Below are positions 1 to 8,242 of a stretch of DNA of 64,000 nt, one piece after another (position 1 is the stretch's first letter; every line of letters begins with the position of its first letter). The stretch comes from Clostridia bacterium (GTDB lineage: Bacteria; Bacillota; Clostridia; Oscillospirales; Acutalibacteraceae), in contig JAKSQO010000009.1 of the NCBI GenBank assembly GCA_024404095.1, positions 19,413 through 83,412 of the forward strand, read 5' to 3'. Under the pieces are notes generated by a model that saw only the letters and a list, made by a program, of their open reading frames with translations, had not been told where the DNA came from and searched no databases. The position numbers were made by a program, and so were the translations under genes.

Positions 1-1113
1 TTCATCGTAGTCAACAACATTCTCTTCAAGACCTGCCGCCATGGTGATAACCTTATAAACAGAACCCGGCTCGTATGTATCGCTGACAGCTCTGTTTCTC
101 CACTGCTGATAAACCGCTGTGCTTTTGGCTGATTTCTTCTCGGTTTCATTTTCGATAGCATCAATGCCTGCTGAGATTTTTTCGTCATAAAGCTTATACG
201 GTTCATTCGGATCGTAGCCCGACTGTGTTGACATTGCAAGGATTGCGCCCGTCTTAACATCCATAACAATACCGTAACAGGTATCGCACTGGCTTGTTTC
301 ATAGCACTCCTTAAGCGCATCGTCAAGATAACGCTGAATCGAGCTGTCAAGCGTAAGCACAAGACTTGTGCCCTGCACCGCATTGTAAGCTGACTGATAC
401 TCGATATTCTTGATAGATGAATTATTGGCTCTCGCAGAAATCAGTCTGCCGTCAATACCTGTAAGCATTGAATCGTACTTTGATTCAAGACCTGCAAGAC
501 CGTTGTTGTCACTTCCTATACAGCCGATAACCTGTGCTCCGAGTGATGCGTAGGGATAGTAACGCTTGACATCCTCTTCAAGCGAGATAACACCCGAATA
601 GGCGTACTTTTTAGGCTTGGAATTTGCCGGCTGATAGATATATGTTCCCTTGAGGAACTTAAGCATTTTATCACGGTCTGCTTTTTCGATTTTACTCTTT
701 ATTTTTATGCTGTTGTACTGCTTATATGACGCTTTTTCTTCAAGCTCCTCCTGAGTAAGTCCGAGGATTTTTTCAAGATTCATAAAAATCTCATTCTTTG
801 CCTCCTCCGGATATTTTGACAGAAGTTCAGGATTCATATTTACATTCCAGACGGTTGCGCTCTGTGCAAGAACCGTCATATTTCTGTCATAGATAACTCC
901 GCGCTCGGCAGGAATAGCGGTGTCGCTGAGCTGCTGGCTCTGAGCCATAAGGCGGAAGAAATCCGAGTCTGTTATCTGTGCCTTTGCCAGTCCGACAAGT
1001 GACGCACCAAATCCGCCAATGAGCATAAAGGCAAGAACGCCGATCATTCTCTGCTGTATTCCCTTTTTCAGAATTCTTCTCGGCTTAGTCAGCTTTTTCA
1101 GAAATTCAAACAT
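1..1113 (-). CDS. Penicillin-binding protein 2 (FtsI/SpoVD family), C-terminus cut by window edge
   Basis: Septal peptidoglycan transpeptidase. The first 371 residues are present: a short basic cytoplasmic tail, one membrane anchor (about residues 22-44), the PBP-dimer motif RGVIYDRN (71-78) and the start of the transpeptidase domain with the active-site SxxK tetrad SVYK (Ser351, Lys354) preceded by EPG. The SxN and KTG motifs and any PASTA domains lie outside the window. The start is ATG with AAAGGAG upstream. It lies directly after rsmH and ftsL on the same strand, the classical dcw order, so it is either the vegetative FtsI/PbpB or the sporulation paralogue SpoVD; the missing C-terminus (PASTA or not) would decide. 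Confidence 0.9.
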   Translation of the reverse strand, partial: MFEFLKKLTKPRRILKKGIQQRMIGVLAFMLIGGFGASLVGLAKAQITDSDFFRLMAQSQQLSDTAIPAERGVIYDRNMTVLAQSATVWNVNMNPELLSKYPEEAKNEIFMNLEKILGLTQEELEEKASYKQYNSIKIKSKIEKADRDKMLKFLKGTYIYQPANSKPKKYAYSGVISLEEDVKRYYPYASLGAQVIGCIGSDNNGLAGLESKYDSMLTGIDGRLISARANNSSIKNIEYQSAYNAVQGTSLVLTLDSSIQRYLDDALKECYETSQCDTCYGIVMDVKTGAILAMSTQSGYDPNEPYKLYDEKISAGIDAIENETEKKSAKSTAVYQQWRNRAVSDTYEPGSVYKVITMAAGLEENVVDYDE

Positions 1114-1174
1114 ACAGAAGCAATCTCCTTTCGGGTGTAAATCATCAAAAATTTATACCCCATAAAAGCACTCT

Positions 1175-1198
1175 AAGGGCGGATAGAAATCCGCCCTT
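1175..1198. other. Strong 10-bp hairpin between ftsL and the PBP gene
   Basis: Perfect 10-bp arms (AAGGGCGGAT / ATCCGCCCTT) with a 4-nt loop. On the minus (operon) strand it is not followed by a U tract, so it is not a standard terminator for ftsL; it may be a processing or stability hairpin. On the plus strand it is followed by a T-rich stretch, but no plus-strand gene ends here. Confidence 0.55.
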
Positions 1199-1247
1199 TT
1201 CTTTCATTCTATGGTTTGTATAATACATATATTCATATGAAATATCC

Positions 1248-1703
1248 TTATTTAATCGGTTGTGCACCGTCTTTGCCGGAAATATCAAAATATCGAATCT
1301 GATAATTCTCACGCTTGACCATACCCAGCTCATCCCTCACATAAGCCTCAACCTTATCGGGAGCAAGAAGACTGTTGTATTTCATCTCAAGAGAAGTATA
1401 TTCACTTTGAGATGCGGCAAGCTCTGTCTTTGCGTTATTCAGTTCAATATTTCTATTTGTCAGCACAACTCTGCAATATATAAGCGAGCCGATCACAATA
1501 AGCATCATAAGCGCAAATGCACAGGCTCTTGCGGCAGCCGCACGGCTGACCTTTGCCTCGGCATAAGCTCTTTTTCCGCTTATCTGATTCTCTCTGAGGA
1601 GCTTCGGCTGCTGTATTTTTCTTTTAGGCTGTTCAGCGGGTGCGTATCCGTTTTTGGTAACATCAAATAACTCAAGATCAAGTGCTAATGATTGGTTAGC
1701 CAT
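1248..1703 (-). CDS. ftsL: FtsL/DivIC-like cell division protein
   Basis: Small bitopic division protein of 151 residues. It has a hydrophilic cytoplasmic N-terminus of about 55 residues, one transmembrane helix (about 58-80, rich in A, L, I, V), then an extracellular helical/coiled-coil stretch (about 85-120) of the septum-initiator type. The sequence itself is poorly conserved, as usual for FtsL; the call rests on topology, size and position between rsmH and a class B PBP. It would bridge the FtsQ/DivIB-FtsB/DivIC complex to the septal PBP at midcell. ATG start with AAAGGAGCTG upstream. Confidence in the exact family name is moderate, since DivIC has the same architecture. Confidence 0.8.
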   Translation of the reverse strand: MANQSLALDLELFDVTKNGYAPAEQPKRKIQQPKLLRENQISGKRAYAEAKVSRAAAARACAFALMMLIVIGSLIYCRVVLTNRNIELNNAKTELAASQSEYTSLEMKYNSLLAPDKVEAYVRDELGMVKRENYQIRYFDISGKDGAQPIK

Positions 1704-1741
1704 GACCGTCAGCTCCTTTCTGAATTTAAACGATAGTAATT

Positions 1742-2665
1742 TTAGATTTTCTCAATCGCGCGAAGCCTTGCGCTGTGCGCTCTGAAGTTTTCATCAACTT
1801 CCCCTGCCTTCGGCGCTACCGACTTGAACGGCAGCCTTCCTCTCGGCTTTCTGCCGCAGACGCAGACAGGAAATTCGGGTGGGCAGATACAGCCCTCGCA
1901 GAACGTATTGAAGCGTTTCTTTACGATTCTGTCTTCAAGTGAATGGAAAGTAATTATCGCCAATCTGCCGTCAGGGTTCAGCGCATTGAACATACTGTCA
2001 AGCGCTTTGTCAAGCTTATCAAGCTCGCCGTTGACTTCAATTCTCAATGCCTGAAACGTCTTTCGCGCAGGGTGTCCATCACGCTTTGCCTTCATCGGCA
2101 TTGAAGCTTTAATTATGTCAACAAGCTGAAATGTTGTTTCGATAGGACTTTCTTCCCTCGCCTTGACAATATTTCGGGCGATTGACGGCGCAAATTTTTC
2201 TTCGCCGTATGTATAGATAATTCTCTGCAATTCCTGCTGAGAGGCGTTATTGACTAAGTCTCTTGCGCCGAGTCCGCTCTGGCTCATACGCATATCGAGA
2301 GGAGCATCCTTGTGAAAAGAGAAGCCTCGTTCATCGGTGTCAAGCTGATGGGAACTAACGCCCAAATCCGCCATCACACCATCGACACCGATAATTCCGA
2401 GGTTTGAAAGTATGTTTTCAATATTCACAAAGTTATCGTGAACAATTATTACATTATCATTTCCCGCAAAACGTTTTTCAAGAGTTGCTATCGCATCAGG
2501 GTCCTGATCTATCGCAATCAGCTTGCCTGTTGTCAGTTTCTCAAGCACAGCCGCCGAGTGTCCTCCTCCGCCTGCCGTACAGTCAACATATATTCCGTCG
2601 GGTCTGATATTGAGTGCATCAATAGTTTCATTGAACAGTACAGGTATATGGTTAAACTCTTTCAT
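1742..2665 (-). CDS. rsmH: 16S rRNA (cytosine1402-N4)-methyltransferase RsmH
   Basis: Class I SAM-dependent methyltransferase (formerly MraW) that modifies C1402 in the ribosomal P site. About 307 residues, full length. Visible are the N-terminal HIPVL segment, the SAM-binding motif DCTAGGGGHS, the MADLGVSSHQLD stretch, and a C-terminal ITFHSLEDRIVK block typical of the family, followed by a Cys-rich CxC..CxC segment and a basic tail. The ATG overlaps the mraZ stop (TGATG), so an extra upstream TTG in frame is less likely to be used. Second gene of the division cluster. Confidence 0.97.
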   Translation of the reverse strand: MKEFNHIPVLFNETIDALNIRPDGIYVDCTAGGGGHSAAVLEKLTTGKLIAIDQDPDAIATLEKRFAGNDNVIIVHDNFVNIENILSNLGIIGVDGVMADLGVSSHQLDTDERGFSFHKDAPLDMRMSQSGLGARDLVNNASQQELQRIIYTYGEEKFAPSIARNIVKAREESPIETTFQLVDIIKASMPMKAKRDGHPARKTFQALRIEVNGELDKLDKALDSMFNALNPDGRLAIITFHSLEDRIVKKRFNTFCEGCICPPEFPVCVCGRKPRGRLPFKSVAPKAGEVDENFRAHSARLRAIEKI

Positions 2666-3108
2666 CAATAGTCCGAATCAAAATCTTCAAAATCTTCTTC
2701 TGAAATATTTCCGAAATCTTCATCGAGAAGCTCGGGATTCCAGAGCTCGATTCTTGTACCTGCGCCTATCATTCTTACTTCCTTGTCAATGCCTGCAAGG
2801 TCGATAAGCTTCTGTGAAATGGTAAATCGGTTCTGACTGTCAAGCTCGCATTTAATCATACGGCTGAAAACATAACGCTGGCGTCGGAGATTATCCTTTC
2901 CGCCTCCGCTCGCAAAGAGCTTTTCATTGAAGATACTGTTCAAATCTTCCTCATTGTAAACTCTGAGGTAATTGTCATTGGGGAAACAGATAACATAGAA
3001 TGTATTCTCCTTAAGACCTTCCTTGAATGCAGGGGGCATAACTATTCTGTTCTTAGCATCAAGCGTTCTTGTGCAGTCACTTCCGCTGAATTGCATTGTG
3101 CTAATCAC
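2665..3108 (-). CDS. mraZ: Transcriptional regulator MraZ
   Basis: 147 residues with two AbrB-like repeats, each carrying the DxKNR/DSQNRF-type signature (DAKNRIVMP near residue 18, SQNRFTIS near 95). MraZ binds repeats in its own promoter and controls the dcw cluster. The frame begins with GTG preceded at 8 nt by AGGGGG; the first in-frame ATG is 12 nt further in and too far from that ribosome site, so GTG was kept. The C-terminus is a run of Asp/Glu/Phe that overlaps the rsmH start by one base. First gene of the operon, behind a perfect vegetative promoter. Confidence 0.96.
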   Translation of the reverse strand: MISTMQFSGSDCTRTLDAKNRIVMPPAFKEGLKENTFYVICFPNDNYLRVYNEEDLNSIFNEKLFASGGGKDNLRRQRYVFSRMIKCELDSQNRFTISQKLIDLAGIDKEVRMIGAGTRIELWNPELLDEDFGNISEEDFEDFDSDY

Positions 3109-3163
3109 TGAAAAATCCCCCTTTCTTGGAAAAGTCTCCCCTTTTCCTCTATTTTATACCACA

Positions 3164-3192
3164 ATTATACATTTGGCACAAATAATTGTCAA
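3164..3192 (-). promoter_or_regulatory. Consensus sigma-A promoter of mraZ operon
   Basis: On the minus strand TTGACA (3187-3192), 17-bp spacer and TATAAT (3164-3169): both hexamers are perfect. Initiation is expected near 3157, giving a leader of about 50 nt before the mraZ GTG. Confidence 0.9.
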
Positions 3193-3263
3193 GCGTTATT
3201 TACGCAAAAATAATTACAAATTATTACAAAATAATATCAAAACGGTCTTTTCAAGTGAGAAAA

Positions 3264-3307
3264 GCAAAAAAAGACACCAAACAAAGAGATTCTTTGTTCG
3301 ATGTCTT
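3264..3307 (-). terminator. Rho-independent terminator of murA-walJ-rlmH operon
   Basis: On the minus strand a 17-bp stem (AAGACATCGAACAAAGA pairing with its near-complement, two G-U wobbles) with a 3-nt loop followed by TTTTT. It sits 16 nt after the rlmH stop. Confidence 0.9.
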
Positions 3308-3322
3308 GTATACATTTATGTT

Positions 3323-3805
3323 CTATTTATGATATTTTCCACCCGTCGAAATCTGAAAAGCACGGTAAATCTGTTCAAGCAGCATAACCCTTGCAAGCTG
3401 GTGTGGGAACGTCATTTCTGACATTGACAGCTTGAAGTCGGCACGTTTTTTCACTTCATCACTCAGTCCGTGCGAACCGCCGATAATAAACACGGCATTA
3501 CTGTATCCCTGCACAGAACATTCGGAAAGTCGCTGAGCCAGCTTTTCGGACGGCATCTGTTTTCCCTCAATGCACATAGCATAAACCTTCGCACCGTTCG
3601 GAATTTTAGAAAGGATTTCCGTCCCCTCCGCGCTGAGTGCGTTTGTGATTTCATTATCGGACGGATTATCGGGAATCCGATGCGGTGCAAGCTCAACGAT
3701 ATTCAGCTTGCAATAAGCACCAAGCCTTTTAATGTATTCGTCGCAGGCATCGCGCAAATACTTTTCTTTCAGCTTACCTTCACAGATAATTGTAACTCCA
3801 AACAA
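3323..3805 (-). CDS. rlmH: 23S rRNA (pseudouridine1915-N3)-methyltransferase RlmH
   Basis: SPOUT-class methyltransferase of 160 residues, the usual length. The trefoil-knot SAM site is seen as FIIGGSHGLSDEVK followed by the conserved tail SMSEMTFPHQLARVMLLEQ and IYRAFQISTGGKYHK. It methylates pseudouridine 1915 in helix 69 of the 70S ribosome. The start is TTG, touching the stop of the upstream walJ-like gene (TAA then TTG), so translation is probably coupled. The walJ-rlmH neighbourhood is also found in Bacillus near the wal operon. Confidence 0.96.
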   Translation of the reverse strand: MFGVTIICEGKLKEKYLRDACDEYIKRLGAYCKLNIVELAPHRIPDNPSDNEITNALSAEGTEILSKIPNGAKVYAMCIEGKQMPSEKLAQRLSECSVQGYSNAVFIIGGSHGLSDEVKKRADFKLSMSEMTFPHQLARVMLLEQIYRAFQISTGGKYHK

Positions 3806-4594
3806 TTACAGCACCACCATTTCTGCTTCAGGTCCGCCCGCAACCTTTAATATGTAATCTCGGAACTGAACCGCGCCTGCACAGTCAAGTGCCGCTTTCG
3901 AGGTTTGATAAGCAAGATCGGGAATATTATTCTCCTTGCTGAGATGTCCGAGCACAAGACGTGTTGTTCCGTTTTTGACAAGGTCTGTCACAAACTGACT
4001 GCAGGCAAGATTAGAAAGATGCCCGAAATCAGAAAGGATTCTGCGTTTTAGCATATACGGATAAGCGCCGTTTCTGAGCATTCCGATATCGTGGTTGGAC
4101 TCAGCAAGAATCAAATCACAGCCATCAACAGCATTTCGGATTGTATCCGTCACAATGCCCGTATCGGTTGCAACAGCAATTTTTCTGTCATCAGACGTAT
4201 TAACCACAAAGCCACAGCTCTGAGCCGAGTCGTGTGACGTTGCAAAAGCCTTAACAAACTGCCCTGCACACTCAACACCCTCCTCGGGCATTTCGGAAAT
4301 TTCAAACTTTCCGTTTGCAACACCCGACTTTTCGAGAGCCGCAAGCGTTCCTGCGGTTGTGTATACAGGTATATGATTTTTAGATGCAAACACACGCAGT
4401 CCGCTCACGTGATCGGAGTGTTCGTGAGTAACAAAAATTGCACCGATGTCAGCGGGGCTGACACCAATGCAATCAAGTTTCAGAGTTATCTGCTTGGCAC
4501 TTACCCCTGCGTCAATCAGAACGCCGCCATCCGACGAACCGATGTATGTGCAGTTTCCGCTGCTTGAAGAAAATAGGGAACAAAAACGTGCCAT
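3806..4594 (-). CDS. walJ: Metallo-beta-lactamase-fold hydrolase, WalJ/YycJ family
   Basis: 262 residues, single MBL-fold domain. The metal-binding signature THEHSDH is at residues 56-62, preceded by the SSSSGN N-terminal motif of the YycJ group; further metal ligands lie in ATSHDSAQS, ATDTG and LGHLS. YycJ/WalJ is a 5'-3' DNA exonuclease-like protein implicated in cell-wall/DNA-replication coordination in Bacillus; the biochemical role here is inferred. ATG start after GAGG. Between murA and rlmH, apparently in one transcript. Confidence 0.88.
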   Translation of the reverse strand: MARFCSLFSSSSGNCTYIGSSDGGVLIDAGVSAKQITLKLDCIGVSPADIGAIFVTHEHSDHVSGLRVFASKNHIPVYTTAGTLAALEKSGVANGKFEISEMPEEGVECAGQFVKAFATSHDSAQSCGFVVNTSDDRKIAVATDTGIVTDTIRNAVDGCDLILAESNHDIGMLRNGAYPYMLKRRILSDFGHLSNLACSQFVTDLVKNGTTRLVLGHLSKENNIPDLAYQTSKAALDCAGAVQFRDYILKVAGGPEAEMVVL

Positions 4595-4622
4595 TTTTTA
4601 CCTCATATATATAATAGTATAA

Positions 4623-5921
4623 TCAACCGGCCTCTTCGTCCGAAAGAAGCTTCGGTTTTCCGTCATCATTTACTCGCCAGATATCAGCCCCGAGTCTCTG
4701 GAACTTTCCGACTACATCGTCATAGCCACGGTCAATATAAATGATATTTTCAATAGAAGTTGTGCCCTTTGCCACAAGGCCTGCTATAAGCATCGCAGCT
4801 CCTGCGCGAAGGTCGTCCGCCTTAACAGGAGAACCGTTGAGGGTTTCAACGCCCTCGATAGTCGCTGCCTTACCGTTGACGGAAATCACAGCGCCCATGC
4901 GTGTAAGCTGTTCAACATACTGGAATCTGCTGTCCCATACGCCCTCGGAAACAATGCTTGTACCGTCAGCAATTGCAAGAAGTGTAGCCATCTGCGGCTG
5001 CATATCTGTCGGGAAGCCGGGATGAGGCATAGTCTTGACATTGCACTTACCCGGTCTGCCGTTACCGATTACACGAATTGAATCATCAAGCTCCTCAATT
5101 GTCGCACCGCATTGAACAAGCTTTGCGGTAATCGACTCAAGATGCTTCGGAATAACATTCTTAACAAGAACATTTCCCTGAGTCGCAACAGCCGCAACCA
5201 TAAATGTACCTGCCTCAATCTGGTCAGGGATAATAGAATACGAACATCCGTGCATATGCTCAACACCGCGGATTTTGATAACATCGGTACCTGCGCCTCT
5301 GACATCGGCACCCATTGAATTGAGGAAGTTTGCAAGGTCAACAATATGCGGCTCTTTAGCGGCATTCTCAATAATGGTCAAGCCCTTTGCCTTAACAGCA
5401 GCAAGCATAAGATTGATAGTTGCGCCAACAGAAACAACGTCAAAATAAACAAGTCCGCCTGTAAGGTCGGGAGCTTCAACGTCAATCATAGCATTCTCTT
5501 TAAAGCTGACGGATGAGCCGAGGATCTCAAAGCCCTTGATGTGCTGGTCAATCGGACGAACACCGAAATTACATCCGCCGGGCATAGCAACCTTTGCTCT
5601 GCCGAAGCGTGCAAGTAACGCTCCGATAAGATAGTATGACGCACGAAGATGCTTAGTCATATCGTGAGTAACAACATATGAGTTGATTGTAGATGAATCT
5701 ATCTCATAGGTTGTTTCGTCAATCTTTGTTATTTTTGCGCCGAGCTGATGAAGTATCTTTATCATCATTGCAACGTCGCTTATATTCGGAATATTTTCAA
5801 CCCTGCACACATCCTGTGCAAGGATAATAGCCGGAAGAATAGCAACAACGGCATTCTTGGCACCGCTGACAGTAACTTCACCGGTCAGGGGCTTGCCGCC
5901 GTTAATGAATATCTTATCCAC
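4623..5921 (-). CDS. murA: UDP-N-acetylglucosamine 1-carboxyvinyltransferase MurA
   Basis: Catalyses the first committed step of peptidoglycan synthesis: enolpyruvyl transfer from PEP to UDP-GlcNAc, in the cytoplasm. 432 residues, typical of the EPSP-synthase-like double-domain fold. Lys22 lies in SGAKNAV and the catalytic Cys117 in MPGGCNFGVRP is present, so it is expected to be fosfomycin-sensitive. The start codon is GTG behind AAGGAGTGG. First gene of a three-gene operon with walJ and rlmH. A Clostridial genome often has a second paralogue (murAB/murZ), so which of the two this is cannot be settled here. Confidence 0.95.
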   Translation of the reverse strand: MDKIFINGGKPLTGEVTVSGAKNAVVAILPAIILAQDVCRVENIPNISDVAMMIKILHQLGAKITKIDETTYEIDSSTINSYVVTHDMTKHLRASYYLIGALLARFGRAKVAMPGGCNFGVRPIDQHIKGFEILGSSVSFKENAMIDVEAPDLTGGLVYFDVVSVGATINLMLAAVKAKGLTIIENAAKEPHIVDLANFLNSMGADVRGAGTDVIKIRGVEHMHGCSYSIIPDQIEAGTFMVAAVATQGNVLVKNVIPKHLESITAKLVQCGATIEELDDSIRVIGNGRPGKCNVKTMPHPGFPTDMQPQMATLLAIADGTSIVSEGVWDSRFQYVEQLTRMGAVISVNGKAATIEGVETLNGSPVKADDLRAGAAMLIAGLVAKGTTSIENIIYIDRGYDDVVGKFQRLGADIWRVNDDGKPKLLSDEEAG

Positions 5922-6013
5922 CGAACCACTCCTTAGTTTTTATATATGTAAACAATAATCAGAAAAATTCAATTTCAAGGCACCATTCCATTAAACAGTA
6001 CCATACCTTAGAG

Positions 6014-6042
6014 ATTATACCATCTATTGGTCAAAAGTTCAA
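6014..6042 (-). promoter_or_regulatory. Sigma-A promoter upstream of murA
   Basis: Minus-strand TTGAAC (6037-6042), 17-bp spacer, TATAAT (6014-6019). Initiation near 6007 would leave a leader of about 86 nt before the murA GTG. Confidence 0.75.
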
Positions 6043-6294
6043 GAATTTTTATTTTTAATCTATAATCATAATAGTCATCAAATATTACTTTATGTAGTTG
6101 TTGTGTTACTGATTCAGCACTGCATATTGTGTTTATTTTCCCGATAAGCAATTTGTACCTGAAAAATTTCAGCATATTGTACAAAATTCGTCAAACACTA
6201 ACGTAAAATACAAGATATTGATTGAAATTCGGAGGATTTTTTCGTCCTTGCGTTTATACGGCTTTATACAGGTTACACTATTATCGGTGATAAA
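6043..6294. other. Intergenic stretch between murA promoter and DUF421 gene, with a nested hairpin
   Basis: No coding potential was seen. It contains a nested inverted repeat: outer arms TTTGTAC (6152-6158) and GTACAAA (6179-6185) enclosing CTGAAA/TTTCAG. No convincing promoter pair for the plus-strand gene was found, so its transcription start is unresolved. Confidence 0.5.
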
Positions 6295-7002
6295 ATGGAA
6301 GCATTAAAAATCTGTCTAACAGCAGTATTATCTATTACAGAGCTGTTTATTCTGACTAAAATTATGGGTAAACGTCAGATGTCGCAATTAAGCCTGTTCG
6401 ACTATATAAACGGCATCACAATCGGGTCAATAGCCGCAGAAATGGCAATCAGCCCGCTAAATCAGATATGGAAATATGCAATTGCAATTGCGATTTACGG
6501 CCTTTTTGCTTTTGCGTTTTCCCTGCTCTCAAACAAATCCATTATTTTCAGACGTCTTTTTGTCGGAAAATCGCTGATACTGATGAACAACGGAAAAATT
6601 TTCAGAAAGAATCTTGCAAAATCGAAGCTCGATTTGAACGAGTTTTTGGAGCAATGCCGAATAGGAGGATATTTTAACCCTGACGATCTTCAGACTGTAA
6701 TAATGGAAGCCAACGGACATCTGAGCTTCCTGCCGAAGGCTGATGTTCGCCCGACTAATCCCAAGGACTTCAATATAACTCCGCAAAAAGAAACTCCGCC
6801 TGTGGTCGTAATTTCCGATGGAAGTATTCTGCACGGAAACCTTAAAGCCATAGGTAAAAATGAAATATGGCTAAGAAATAAGCTAAAGGAGAATAGCTGC
6901 TCCCCTGTCAGCAAGATTTTTCTTGCAATGTGGGATAGTGGCGATACGCTTTACGTTTTTGATATAAATAACGAAGAAAAGCCAAACGACATTTATTTGT
7001 AA
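6295..7002 (+). CDS. DUF421 domain membrane protein (YetF-like)
   Basis: 235 residues with three predicted N-terminal helices (roughly 5-22, 38-55, 60-80) followed by a soluble domain carrying the family's GKxLxxNGKIxxxNLxxxxLDLxEFLxxCR-like pattern (SLILMNNGKIF ... LDLNEFLEQCR) and the downstream PTNPKDF segment. The DUF421/YetF family occurs in spore formers and some members are linked to spore or envelope functions; the molecular role is not established. ATG start with GGTGA eight bases upstream. It converges with the downstream SGNH-type gene with only 4 nt between stops. Confidence 0.85.
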   Translation: MEALKICLTAVLSITELFILTKIMGKRQMSQLSLFDYINGITIGSIAAEMAISPLNQIWKYAIAIAIYGLFAFAFSLLSNKSIIFRRLFVGKSLILMNNGKIFRKNLAKSKLDLNEFLEQCRIGGYFNPDDLQTVIMEANGHLSFLPKADVRPTNPKDFNITPQKETPPVVVISDGSILHGNLKAIGKNEIWLRNKLKENSCSPVSKIFLAMWDSGDTLYVFDINNEEKPNDIYL

Positions 7003-7006
7003 TATA

Positions 7007-7726
7007 TCAATGTTGAAACGCTTCGTTAACCGCTTCTTTAATTTTAATAATTTCATCTGCACTTACAGGTTCGGCTGTATCCTCAAAATCATTGCCGTCT
7101 ATACTGTTGCCGGTCAAAGCTTTTATCCACGTAAGAGCAAGGGCATATCTGCCTGCACCGAGCGAAGCGTGGAATGTGTCACGGTGGCACTTAATCCCCT
7201 TCGCCGTCATATTTTCAAAAACTTGTCCGGAAGGAATAATCCCGTCCGCTTTACATTCTTCAGCAACACGGAAATAGTTTTCTTTAATGCTTACAAACAT
7301 TTCTTTCATTGTGGTAAATCCGTTCTCTGCAAGTCGCTGAGAGCCATTCTCGTATCCCCACGTCTGATGAATGAAGACTTTAGCATTCGCCTGTTTTCCA
7401 CGGATGAATCTGACAAGTTCAGAAGCATAAGGCTGATAGGTTGAATAAAAAGCAGAAAAATGGCTTGCCTGCTGAACGGTGACGACATCCCATGTGCCTT
7501 TTTCGAGTGCTTCATTAAGCGAGACCTTAATATGTGTATTCTCACCGTTTATTTCAAGCTCATAAGCCTTTTCTCCGCTTATCATATTATTGTAGTGCCT
7601 TTCAAGCGAGCAACCGCCGATATAAAGATTCTCGGCATAAATCTCAACCCCCTGCTTTTCCGCCGCACGGCTCAGATAGCTTGTCGCGTCCTCAGAAAAG
7701 CTGTTGCCGATACAAAGAATTTTCAT
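7007..7726 (-). CDS. DUF4886 / SGNH-hydrolase-like protein
   Basis: About 239 residues from the ATG with AAGGGGAGAA in front; a longer frame starting 21 nt upstream lacks a ribosome site. The N-terminus MKILCIGNSFSEDAT is the GNSFS block I of DUF4886 proteins (a GDS-like nucleophile Ser), and a late FHASLGAGRYALALTW block would supply the catalytic His, with HRD just before it. No signal peptide is visible, so it is probably cytosolic. The substrate is unknown; related proteins are annotated as esterases or lipases on fold alone. Confidence 0.8.
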   Translation of the reverse strand: MKILCIGNSFSEDATSYLSRAAEKQGVEIYAENLYIGGCSLERHYNNMISGEKAYELEINGENTHIKVSLNEALEKGTWDVVTVQQASHFSAFYSTYQPYASELVRFIRGKQANAKVFIHQTWGYENGSQRLAENGFTTMKEMFVSIKENYFRVAEECKADGIIPSGQVFENMTAKGIKCHRDTFHASLGAGRYALALTWIKALTGNSIDGNDFEDTAEPVSADEIIKIKEAVNEAFQH

Positions 7727-7814
7727 CTTGTTCTCCCCTTTATACAATTTCAGAAACTGTAAAGTATTTTAGCACCGTTCATTGAAGAATACAATACTTT
7801 TCCGTAATTACAAT

Positions 7815-7872
7815 GGCTCGCCCGAGAGCTGCCGCTCTCGGCACGCACGCGGACTTTCAAACAGTCCACCGG
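7815..7872. repeat. 58-bp direct repeat, copy 1
   Basis: Identical to the second copy except for one base (G versus A in the hairpin loop). It contains a 7-bp stem-loop (CGAGAGC/GCTCTCG) and the half-palindrome TTCAAACAGTCC. It is much richer in GC than its surroundings, and lies downstream of the tRNA cluster. Confidence 0.85.
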
Positions 7873-7928
7873 GTTTTTAAATGTGCTTCTCAAACAATCT
7901 GTTTTGAATTATTTTTTCAGGATGACGA

Positions 7929-7986
7929 GGCTCGCCCGAGAGCTACCGCTCTCGGCACGCACGCGGACTTTCAAACAGTCCACCGG
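7929..7986. repeat. 58-bp direct repeat, copy 2
   Basis: Second copy, 114 bp after the first. Here the end of the repeat is completed to a perfect 12-bp inverted repeat, TTCAAACAGTCC (7970-7981) and GGACTGTTTGAA (7985-7996), with a 3-nt loop; copy 1 has a degenerate right arm. The preceding bases GGATGACGAGGCTCG resemble the 3' half of the nearby tRNA-Gly, hinting at an origin from a tRNA tail duplication. Confidence 0.85.
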
Positions 7987-8043
7987 ACTGTTTGAATCAG
8001 CTTCGCTGACCGTCCTGTTCGAGCCTCTATCCTATTTCTTTCC

Positions 8044-8081
8044 AAAGCAAAAAGACACCCCGTTGGGTGTCTTCTTGCTTT
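8044..8081 (-). terminator. Terminator of tRNA cluster
   Basis: Minus strand: AAGACACCC-AACG-GGGTGTCTT followed by TTTTGC, extended by outer pairing AAAGCAA/TTGCTTT. It lies 3 nt after tRNA-Gly. Confidence 0.9.
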
Positions 8082-8083
8082 GG

Positions 8084-8156
8084 AGCGGATGACGAGACTC
8101 GAACTCGCTACCTCCACCTTGGCAAGGTGGCGCTCTACCAGATGAGCTACATCCGC
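8084..8156 (-). tRNA. tRNA-Gly (GCC)
   Basis: Cloverleaf on the minus strand: acceptor GCGGATG/CATCCGC, anticodon loop TTGCCAA, T-loop GTTCGAGTC; CCA is not encoded. Third gene of a Met-Glu-Gly cluster. Confidence 0.95.
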
Positions 8157-8161
8157 ATATA

Positions 8162-8236
8162 TGGTGACCCGGACGAGAATCGAACTCGTGTTACCGCCGT
8201 GAAAGGGCGGTGTCTTGACCGCTTGACCACCGGGCC
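8162..8236 (-). tRNA. tRNA-Glu (UUC)
   Basis: Minus-strand cloverleaf with acceptor GGCCCGG/CCGGGTC, anticodon loop CTTTCAC, T-loop GTTCGATTC and encoded CCA. Confidence 0.95.
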
Positions 8237-8242
8237 ATCATA

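Noticed and set aside
3109..3160. G-rich repeats before mraZ as MraZ operator
   Set aside because: Two GGGG(A/G) runs are present, but one is the ribosome site and the spacing does not fit the known direct-repeat arrangement well enough to call.
6236..6300. Possible small gene upstream of the DUF421 gene using GGAGG near 6232
   Set aside because: The only nearby start candidate is a TTG 14 nt from GGAGG, and the frame runs into the DUF421 start with no recognisable protein.
7813..7995. Open frame across the 58-bp repeats
   Set aside because: Arg/Ala-rich product created by the repeat itself; no ribosome site and no conserved protein.
7815..7996. CRISPR-like repeat pair
   Set aside because: Only two copies, units too long and with internal hairpins, no further spacers and no cas genes in the window.
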